Made by a program: the position numbers and the translations under genes. A DNA stretch of 6,333 nucleotides from an uncultured bacterium (GTDB lineage: Bacteria; Cyanobacteriota; Vampirovibrionia; Gastranaerophilales; Gastranaerophilaceae), in contig USJT01000068.1 in the NCBI GenBank assembly GCA_900555175.1, positions 1-6,333 on the forward strand. Reading direction: 5' to 3'. Below, one piece after another: positions 1 through 5,794 of the stretch (positions are counted from its first letter, which is position 1; each line of letters opens with the position of its first letter). Under the pieces are notes generated by a model. The model was not told the origin of the DNA, made no database searches, and saw nothing but the letters and a program-made list of their open reading frames with translations.

Positions 1-70
1 TTAATGGAAATCGCTATTACATAAAAATTTAAACAAATTAAAATTTAAGGAAACTAAAAATAAATATAAA

Positions 71-74
71 AGGG
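71..74 (+). promoter_or_regulatory. Ribosome binding site of the SLBB export gene
   Basis: AGGG lies 5 bases before the ATG at 80 and supports that start. The rest of the leader (1-79) is almost only A and T. It holds many TATA-like hexamers but no convincing -35/-10 pair, so the promoter is either upstream of the window or not recognisable by eye. Confidence 0.55.
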
Positions 75-79
75 ATATT

Positions 80-2602
80 ATGAAAAAAATAATTGCACTA
101 TTATTACTAATGACATTTTGCACAGAAGCTGGAGTATTTGCCTCAACAATAAATAATCCTAATCAAATGAATACTTCATCAACATCTCAAATGAACATGC
201 AGTATCAATATCAAGGTACACAATCACAAAATGTATCTTCAAAATTAAGACAAGTGCAAAATGAAGAAGTTCAGTTAAATACAAATGCTTTTAGTAATAA
301 TTACCAAACATCATTACAAACAAATCAACAAACATTTGAATTAAGTCCAATCGAAAAATTATTTAACGGAAAAGAAAGTGAAATTACAGGCACTCCACTA
401 CAACAAGTCGGATATGATTTATTCACATCTACAACTTCTTCTGTAAACGGAACTGCAGGAAAATTTGATAACAATTACAAATTAAGCATCGGAGAAAAAG
501 TCAATGTATATTTATACGGTGATTCAATAGATGTTATGGCAATATCAGGTGCAAATTTATTAAACCCTACAACAAAAACAGAAGTTGATTCTAAAGGTTC
601 TATATTCATTCAAGGTGTAGGTCTTGTAAAAGCAGAAAATAGAACTATAAGCGAAGTTGAAAATGAAGCAAACAGATTAGCTTCTCAAAAATATAAAAGT
701 ATAAAAGTAAAATTAACAGTTGCATCAGGTCAAGAATTTTCAGTATTTGTATACGGACAAGTAAACAGACCCGGTAAAATTCTTGTAGGGAATAATTCCT
801 CAGTTTTAGATGCATTAAATGCAGCAGGCGGAGTAAAAAAAACAGGTACTTTGAGAAATATAACATACACATCTAATAACAAATCAAAAAATGTTGACTT
901 ATATAAAGCACTATTTTCAGGCAACGATGACGGAATTATTTTAAGACCTAACGATAAAATTTTTGTAGATAAAATCGGAAATGTTGTTGCAATAAAAAAT
1001 GGTGTTACAGTACCCGGTATTTACGAAATTAAAACAGGTGAAAACTTGCAAAAGATTATTTCCTTTGCAGGAGGCCTGTTACCTGCAACTCAAGTAACAG
1101 AAGTTACACTAACAGGTTATGATACAAATTCAAAGCAACGTACCGCAGAAAATCTTGCTTGGAATGATGCAAAAAATACTAAACTAAAAAGCGGCGATAC
1201 TGTTGAATTTAGAGAATTATACAACACAGCAGAAAATGTTGTAACAATCCAAGGTAACGTAAAACACCCTGCGACCTATGCTTACAAAGAAGGAATGAGA
1301 TTATCTGACATTTTGAAAAGTGAAGATGAATTACTTGAAGAAACTTTTATAAATCAGGCAGTAATTCGAAGAATTTCAGGAGAAGATAACACAATCGAAA
1401 CTATCCCAATATTTTTAAAAGAATTTTTTGCAGGAATGAATGACCCTGTATTGAAACCTAAAGATATTATCAATATCTATAAAAATACAAACTCAATGTT
1501 TGTAGATGTTTATGGCTGTATAAATACTCCGAAACATCTTACATACACATCAAATATGATGTTGAATGACGTAATGACAGATATTCAATTTTTAGAATCA
1601 GATGTTGATACAAAAACACAAGAAGATACAAAAGAACCTGAAATTTCATATAAAGGTTCAGTTGAAAAAAATGATGTACAATTAGCAGCAGGCACTGCAA
1701 ATTCAAATAAACTAATTCCTGCAGAAGATGTCGCTGTCGAAATTACAAGCCAAGACGGCACAACTCAAGTATATTACTTATACGATATTATGATTAATTC
1801 TGATAGAATTAAAACTATTCCGATTATGCCTGAAGATAAAATCTTCTTTAGAACTTTGCGCGGAAACGAAGTTATGAAAACCGTAAAAGTTTCAGGTTTT
1901 GTTAAAAAACCGGGGATTTTCACATTCGTTGAAGGCAAAAGATTAAAAGATATGATTGAAATGGCAGGAGGTTTAACTTCTGAAGCCGATTTAAGAGGTG
2001 TAGTATTCAAAAGAACAAATCTTCAAGGCAAACAAGTTGAATTGGCTCACAAAAACAACGAAAGAGATATAAAATTAATAGAAGGCAGAATGGCAAGTGC
2101 ATATAAACCGTCTGAAGGCGATCAAGAATCAAAAATGCAAATGTTAGAAATGCTTAAAGCCGATGATTTGACAATAGCCAACAAATATAACGGACAAATC
2201 GCATTAAATATCAAAAGTAATGATTTAGATAAAATAAGAGACCTTGATAATATAGAAGTTCAAGACGGTGACGATATCTATATTCCAAGAACTTCAAATC
2301 ACGTAAGCGTAATCGGTGAAGTATATAATGAACAATCATTTGTATTCAAAAAAGGAGCAAATGCAAAATATTACATCAAAGAAGTTGGCGGCTATACTCC
2401 AAACGCAAACAAATTCAGATTATACAAAGTATCAGTTAACGGTCGAGCTGAAAAAATCGGAAAAGGCAGCAATATTGAACCGGGAGATACAATCGTAGTT
2501 CCAAGAAGAATTGCGGGTAATGACTGGATTACACCGGTATGTGATACTTTGAAAGGTATAGCATCAATTATTGTTATGGCATTTGCTATCAACAAATGGT
2601 AA
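80..2602 (+). CDS. Polysaccharide export protein with six SLBB repeats
   Basis: Probable Wza-like outer-membrane/periplasmic exporter of capsule or exopolysaccharide. A signal peptide covers residues 1-21 (MKK, hydrophobic run, V-F-A before Ser22). Residues 22-90 are low-complexity and rich in Gln, Asn, Ser and Thr. A Poly_export-like domain follows at about 130-215. Six SLBB-type repeats come next. Five open with a clear or partly kept G-x-V..P turn (226, 308, 392, 479, 606) and the sixth with GEVYN at 746. They close with a hydrophobic-x-P/G-x-D strand at 288, 369, 458, 582, 727 and 799. Repeat 4 has a charged insert near 505-545 and repeat 5 one near 655-715. The C-terminus (about 815-840) is a hydrophobic helix starting at Asp-Trp-Ile, possibly equivalent to the membrane-crossing helix of Wza. 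At 840 residues it is more than twice the length of classical Wza (about 380) and resembles the long multi-SLBB group. Cys14 is not in a good lipobox, so signal peptidase I cleavage is favoured. The domain class is fairly sure; the exported sugar is unknown. Confidence 0.88.
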   Translation: MKKIIALLLLMTFCTEAGVFASTINNPNQMNTSSTSQMNMQYQYQGTQSQNVSSKLRQVQNEEVQLNTNAFSNNYQTSLQTNQQTFELSPIEKLFNGKESEITGTPLQQVGYDLFTSTTSSVNGTAGKFDNNYKLSIGEKVNVYLYGDSIDVMAISGANLLNPTTKTEVDSKGSIFIQGVGLVKAENRTISEVENEANRLASQKYKSIKVKLTVASGQEFSVFVYGQVNRPGKILVGNNSSVLDALNAAGGVKKTGTLRNITYTSNNKSKNVDLYKALFSGNDDGIILRPNDKIFVDKIGNVVAIKNGVTVPGIYEIKTGENLQKIISFAGGLLPATQVTEVTLTGYDTNSKQRTAENLAWNDAKNTKLKSGDTVEFRELYNTAENVVTIQGNVKHPATYAYKEGMRLSDILKSEDELLEETFINQAVIRRISGEDNTIETIPIFLKEFFAGMNDPVLKPKDIINIYKNTNSMFVDVYGCINTPKHLTYTSNMMLNDVMTDIQFLESDVDTKTQEDTKEPEISYKGSVEKNDVQLAAGTANSNKLIPAEDVAVEITSQDGTTQVYYLYDIMINSDRIKTIPIMPEDKIFFRTLRGNEVMKTVKVSGFVKKPGIFTFVEGKRLKDMIEMAGGLTSEADLRGVVFKRTNLQGKQVELAHKNNERDIKLIEGRMASAYKPSEGDQESKMQMLEMLKADDLTIANKYNGQIALNIKSNDLDKIRDLDNIEVQDGDDIYIPRTSNHVSVIGEVYNEQSFVFKKGANAKYYIKEVGGYTPNANKFRLYKVSVNGRAEKIGKGSNIEPGDTIVVPRRIAGNDWITPVCDTLKGIASIIVMAFAINKW

Positions 2603-2606
2603 TAAT

Positions 2607-3464
2607 TTAATTAGCAAAAACTTTAACAGATTTAGGGACGATATTTATTTTAATGTCGTCCTTAAATTTTTGTTTTTCTCCGTCAATATGACCTGTAGAA
2701 AATTCATTTTTTATCAATAATTCATTCGTTTGAAAATACATAGCCTTTGAATTTGAATTTTTATAATTAAAAATTATCCCTAAAAATTCTATAAAAAATG
2801 TAATCGGATTTTTAACTTTCAAAATAAAAACTTCAAATTTCCCATCTTGCAAATTACAATTATTAGAAATTGATACCAAATTTCTATACATATTACCGGC
2901 ATTAGCAACAATTATACAAGTTGCAAGAATTGAGAGTTTTTTATCGTTGAAAAATATAGTATAACTTTTTTGCTTTAACCTCAAAGCAAACAAAATTCCT
3001 GCTAAAAAATATGCAAAATACCCGAATTTATTTTTCAGAGATTGAGAAGTCTTGCATATTATATCAGAATCATAACCAAATCCGACTCGCAAAACAGAAT
3101 ATTTATCCTGAACTTTCAATACATCAATATCTTTGATATTTGATTTATTAATTATTTCAAGAGCTTTTTTAGGATTAGTCGAAATATTCAATTTTGAAGC
3201 AAGTAAATTTGCAGTTCCGCAGGGGATTATCCCTAAAACTTTTTCTGTATTTACAATATATGGAATTACTTTATTTACAGTTCCGTCACCGCCGATTGTT
3301 AAAATCGTATCAAAATTTTCAAAATCAGTACTTGTTAATTTGTCAATTTCAATAGTTTTAAAAAAACAATTCTTTCTCAATAAAAATTTTATAACCAGCT
3401 TTTTATACTTTACAGCTTTTTTTCTGCCTGCATTAGGATTGTTTATTACAAGTACATTTTTCAT
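2607..3464 (-). CDS. Diacylglycerol kinase / YegS / LCB5-family lipid kinase
   Basis: Soluble lipid kinase of 285 residues, close to the usual 290-310 for this family. These enzymes transfer the ATP gamma-phosphate to a lipid alcohol such as diacylglycerol, at the inner face of the membrane. The N-terminal NPNAG motif is at residues 9-13. The nucleotide-binding GGDGTVN is at 58-64 and PCGTANLLA at 81-89. The inter-domain GFGYDSD is at 128-134, the C-terminal DGKFEVFIL strand at 207-215, and the conserved DGE at 261-263, whose Asp is catalytic in characterised members. All key family motifs are present, so activity is likely. The substrate could be diacylglycerol, phosphatidylglycerol, a sphingoid-like base or another lipid, and sequence alone does not say which. 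ATG 3464-3462 is the only reasonable start: an in-frame stop lies a few codons upstream and the next Met is residue 187. No usable Shine-Dalgarno precedes it. It is convergent with the SLBB gene (4-bp gap) and divergent from the radical SAM gene. Confidence 0.9.
   Translation of the reverse strand: MKNVLVINNPNAGRKKAVKYKKLVIKFLLRKNCFFKTIEIDKLTSTDFENFDTILTIGGDGTVNKVIPYIVNTEKVLGIIPCGTANLLASKLNISTNPKKALEIINKSNIKDIDVLKVQDKYSVLRVGFGYDSDIICKTSQSLKNKFGYFAYFLAGILFALRLKQKSYTIFFNDKKLSILATCIIVANAGNMYRNLVSISNNCNLQDGKFEVFILKVKNPITFFIEFLGIIFNYKNSNSKAMYFQTNELLIKNEFSTGHIDGEKQKFKDDIKINIVPKSVKVFAN
2631..2677 (+). terminator. Intrinsic terminator of the SLBB gene, inside the convergent lipid kinase gene
   Basis: The arms 2631-2644 and 2653-2666 form a 14-bp stem with two G-T wobbles and no mismatch, closed by an 8-base A/T loop. 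Its core is GGACGA pairing with TCGTCC. Five Ts follow at once (2667-2671), then G and five more Ts. It begins 29 bases after the SLBB stop codon. It has a U tract only on the + strand, so it should stop transcripts of the export gene and not those of the opposite gene. The whole element lies within the last codons of the lipid kinase. Confidence 0.8.
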
Positions 3465-3470
3465 ATCCAG

Positions 3471-3499
3471 ATTATTGCATAGTTAACATAAGTTAGCAA
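3471..3499 (-). promoter_or_regulatory. Predicted promoter of the lipid kinase (extended -10, possibly leaderless)
   Basis: Read on the minus strand, TTGCTA (3499-3494, four of six bases of TTGACA) is followed after exactly 17 bases by AATAAT (3476-3471, five of six of TATAAT). TGC comes directly before the hexamer, which is an extended -10. A start 7 bases downstream falls on the A of the kinase ATG at 3464, so the mRNA would have essentially no leader. This fits the lack of a ribosome binding site in front of that ATG. The prediction is by eye only. Confidence 0.45.
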
Positions 3500-3537
3500 C
3501 AGGTCTATATTTATGAAAAGCATGGAGATATTTAAGT

Positions 3538-3560
3538 TATAATTGAATAATAGCAAGGAG
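3538..3560 (+). promoter_or_regulatory. -10 box and ribosome binding site of the radical SAM gene
   Basis: A perfect TATAAT sits at 3538-3543. A start about 7 bases later would give a leader of roughly 20 bases containing AAGGAG (3555-3560), 8 bases before the ATG at 3569. The -35 is weak: ATGAAA at 3513-3518 with a 19-base gap is the best candidate. The ribosome binding site is strong and fixes the start codon. The promoter is likely but may need an activator. Confidence 0.6.
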
Positions 3561-3568
3561 TAATTTAT

Positions 3569-5089
3569 ATGAGAGTAGAAAAACAATCAACAGTTTGGCA
3601 ATCAAACTCAATGGGAAGATTTGACAAGTTAAAATTAAAAGTTAATGACTTTGCAATTGATATGTTATTAAACTATTTAGGACACAATTTCAGCAAAGAA
3701 AAATTAATAAATCTTGCAAAAATCTTTGAAAAAATTTCAGGATCAAAAGGTGGTGTAAACCACGCAAGAAGAATGCAATGGCTTTTCAAATCAGAACACC
3801 CTCACCTTTATTGGTGGAAAAAGATTTTAACAGAATTAGACCCAAATTGCAGAAACAAATGGATTAAAAATTTCTTTGTAAACGGATATTATGGGGATAA
3901 TTTGAGAAAACGTTCAGAATTTAATAAAAAGAACGGATTTTTCCCACCAACAGTACTTTTAGCAAGTATTACAAAACGTTGTAATTTTAATTGCAAAGGA
4001 TGCTGGGCACATGAATATGATGTAAAAGAAGATTTAACAAAAGAAAAATGGAGAGAAATCTTCACAGAAGCTCGTGATGTAATGGGTATTCATATATTTC
4101 CAATAGTCGGCGGAGAACCTTTTGCGAGAAAAGAATTTTTAGAATTAGCAGAAGAATTTAATGACTGTACATTTATTACTTTCACAAACGGCTCTTTAAT
4201 TACAGAAAAAACTGTTGAAAAATTGAAAAAATTAGGTAATGTCCAACCAATGTTTTCAATCGGCGGTTTAAAAGAAAATACAGATGCCGTTCGTGGCGAA
4301 GGTTGTTTTGATATGGTTATGGAGAAAATGGATATGCTTAAAAAAGCAGGCATTTTCTTTGGTGCAAGTATAACTGCAACAAGTCAAAATTGTAATGAAG
4401 TGACATCTGATGAATTTATGAAAATGTTATCAGATAAAGGTGTTTTGTGGGCTTGGTTTTTCCATTACGTACCGGTTGGTGACAGCCCTGATGTAAGTAT
4501 GGTGCCGAATGCTCAACAAAGACAACAAATCTTAAAAGCTGTTTATAATGCAAGAAATACATTGCCTATGATGACAGTAGATTTCTGGGGCGACGGTCCT
4601 GAAATGATGGGATGTATTGCAGGCGGCAGACAATATATTCACGTAAACCCGCGAGGAGATGTTGAACCTTGTACATTCGTCCACTTAGCAACTCACAACC
4701 TTAAAGATTGTACATTAACGGAAGCTCTTGCCTCACCGTTTATGCGTGCAATCAGAGATGGTATCCCTTATGAAGACGGTAATATGCTAAGACCTTGTAT
4801 GATTGTCGACAGACCTGAAATCTTAAGAAAATACTATCAGGAATTCAAACCTTATGAAACACATGAAAATGCTGCAGCATATTTGACAAATCCTGAAATT
4901 ACATCAAAAATCGATAAATATTCAAAAGATGTAAAAGAAATTTTGGATAAAGATTGGCGAGAAAATCTATGGATGACAATATTCCCGCTTGAAGGTGAAT
5001 ATTACGTAGATAGAGATCACTTCTGTTCAACAGAAAAACCTGTTAAAGAATACTCATGCAGCGGAAATTGTGCTTGCTGCGGTAAATAA
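3569..5089 (+). CDS. Radical SAM enzyme with SPASM/twitch-like C-terminal region, function unknown
   Basis: Predicted cytoplasmic or membrane-associated radical SAM enzyme of 506 residues that would cleave S-adenosylmethionine with a [4Fe-4S] cluster. Residues 1-120 are mostly helical and charged, without a recognised domain. The cluster motif C138-x3-C142-x2-C145 follows an Ala-Ser-Ile-Thr strand, and GGEP at 181-184 is the usual SAM-contact motif. The barrel runs to about residue 345. Then C349-x13-G363-x4-C368 matches the opening of SPASM/twitch domains, and C410 in a Leu-Arg-Pro-Cys context may supply a further auxiliary-cluster ligand. The protein ends with a cysteine cluster: C486, C497, C501, C503 and C504. 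The middle of the protein resembles a broad family of uncharacterised radical SAM/SPASM proteins of anaerobes. I do not know its substrate. The next gene, a PAP2 phosphatase, begins one base after its stop, and the divergent gene is a lipid kinase. A role on a lipid or lipid carrier is therefore possible, as inference only. Peptide modification is the main alternative, but no small precursor gene is seen next to it. Confidence 0.88.
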   Translation: MRVEKQSTVWQSNSMGRFDKLKLKVNDFAIDMLLNYLGHNFSKEKLINLAKIFEKISGSKGGVNHARRMQWLFKSEHPHLYWWKKILTELDPNCRNKWIKNFFVNGYYGDNLRKRSEFNKKNGFFPPTVLLASITKRCNFNCKGCWAHEYDVKEDLTKEKWREIFTEARDVMGIHIFPIVGGEPFARKEFLELAEEFNDCTFITFTNGSLITEKTVEKLKKLGNVQPMFSIGGLKENTDAVRGEGCFDMVMEKMDMLKKAGIFFGASITATSQNCNEVTSDEFMKMLSDKGVLWAWFFHYVPVGDSPDVSMVPNAQQRQQILKAVYNARNTLPMMTVDFWGDGPEMMGCIAGGRQYIHVNPRGDVEPCTFVHLATHNLKDCTLTEALASPFMRAIRDGIPYEDGNMLRPCMIVDRPEILRKYYQEFKPYETHENAAAYLTNPEITSKIDKYSKDVKEILDKDWRENLWMTIFPLEGEYYVDRDHFCSTEKPVKEYSCSGNCACCGK

Positions 5090-5090
5090 T

Positions 5091-5750
5091 ATGAAAAAAA
5101 CATTTTCATTACTAATATTATTTATAATACTTACAGCTTTAATAATCTCTTGTCCCATAATAACTCAATGGGACAGGAGTATTATTATATTCGTTCAGCA
5201 AAAACTCTCATTTTTACCTCTCTGGATTCCAATGCTGCCTGATTACATATTGTACACCACAATGATTGTTTTGCCATTAGTCGGTTTTGGAATATTCTTT
5301 GTAAAAAAAAGATTATGGATTGACTTAATTTGCATATATTCAATTCCGCTAGTTACTTTTTTGTTAAATTGCATAATAAAACCAACAATAAAACGAGAAA
5401 GACCTCCAATAGAATTACAAATCACAACAATTCACCCAGATAGTTTCAGCTATGTATCAAGTCACAGTTTGGTAACAATTTGTTTATGGGGAATGGTAAC
5501 TTGGTATTTATATCAATATTGCACAAGCAAAAAATTCCAAATTTTAGGATATTCTATTTCAATTTTGTGGATAATTTTTGTAGGCTTTAGCAGAATATGG
5601 CTCGGAGTACATAACCCGACAGATATACTTGGTGCGTATATATTAGGAGCTATTTTATTATGCTTATATGTCAGCGGTGTAAAAAATTATAAAAACTATA
5701 TTCAAAAAAGCAAAACAATTAAAAATATAGCTATTTGGCTATATTTATGA
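5091..5750 (+). CDS. PAP2-family membrane lipid phosphatase
   Basis: Integral membrane phosphatase of 219 residues. Relatives remove phosphate from phosphatidic acid, phosphatidylglycerol phosphate or undecaprenyl pyrophosphate, with the active site usually facing the periplasm. The three motifs are in order: K97-x6-R104-P105, then S123-S124-H125 in place of Pro-Ser-Gly-His, then S167-R168-x5-H174-x3-D178. Both catalytic His residues and the Asp are present. Hydrophobic segments lie near residues 4-22, 50-71, 77-96, 127-142, 153-168 and 179-194, which fits the six-helix fold. In motif 2 Val replaces the usual Pro, a mild departure. The ATG at 5091 is preferred, one base after the radical SAM stop, because MKKTF starts a normal first helix. 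An in-frame GTG at 5070 would add 7 residues and overlap the upstream gene. There is no clear ribosome binding site, so translational coupling is likely. Dephosphorylation of undecaprenyl carrier for the neighbouring polysaccharide genes and a role in phospholipid synthesis are both plausible. Confidence 0.87.
   Translation: MKKTFSLLILFIILTALIISCPIITQWDRSIIIFVQQKLSFLPLWIPMLPDYILYTTMIVLPLVGFGIFFVKKRLWIDLICIYSIPLVTFLLNCIIKPTIKRERPPIELQITTIHPDSFSYVSSHSLVTICLWGMVTWYLYQYCTSKKFQILGYSISILWIIFVGFSRIWLGVHNPTDILGAYILGAILLCLYVSGVKNYKNYIQKSKTIKNIAIWLYL
5723..5746 (+). repeat. Perfect 9-bp inverted repeat at the end of the PAP2 gene
   Basis: AAATATAGC (5723-5731) pairs perfectly with GCTATATTT (5738-5746) around a 6-base loop. 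It overlaps the last codons of the phosphatase. No T run follows, and seven of the nine pairs are A-T. It could be a weak processing or attenuation hairpin, or a by-product of AT-rich sequence. Confidence 0.4.
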
Positions 5751-5785
5751 CGATGTATTTATTATACAATTAACTAATACGCTTT

Positions 5786-5789
5786 GGAG
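5786..5789 (+). promoter_or_regulatory. Ribosome binding site of the broken transferase gene
   Basis: GGAG stands 5 bases before the ATG at 5795. A second ATG at 5791 is too close to it and runs into a stop after three codons. The good spacing marks 5795 as the real start even though its frame closes early. Confidence 0.6.
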
Positions 5790-5794
5790 TATGA

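Noticed and set aside
80..148. Exporter as a lipoprotein acylated at Cys14
   Set aside because: Met-Thr-Phe before the cysteine is a poor lipobox, with Phe where Gly, Ala or Ser is needed, and a better signal peptidase I site follows at residue 21.
2580..2598. CATTTG/CAAATG hairpin at the end of the exporter gene, considered as a terminator for the lipid kinase
   Set aside because: The stem is only 6 bp and mostly A-T, and no T run follows on the minus strand.
3133..3486. A 117-codon open frame on the + strand opposite the lipid kinase
   Set aside because: It lies almost wholly antisense to a gene with all its family motifs, has no ribosome binding site, and its product shows no recognisable domain. 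It is a shadow frame.
3569..5089. Direct assignment of the radical SAM protein as archaeal-type tetraether synthase (Tes)
   Set aside because: The cysteine-rich N-terminal region I associate with that family is absent here. Only the general idea of a lipid substrate is kept, as a hypothesis.
5735..5765. Possible promoter for the broken transferase gene (TTGGCT with TATTAT)
   Set aside because: The spacer is 19 bases, both boxes are imperfect, and the region is so A/T-rich that such matches are expected by chance.
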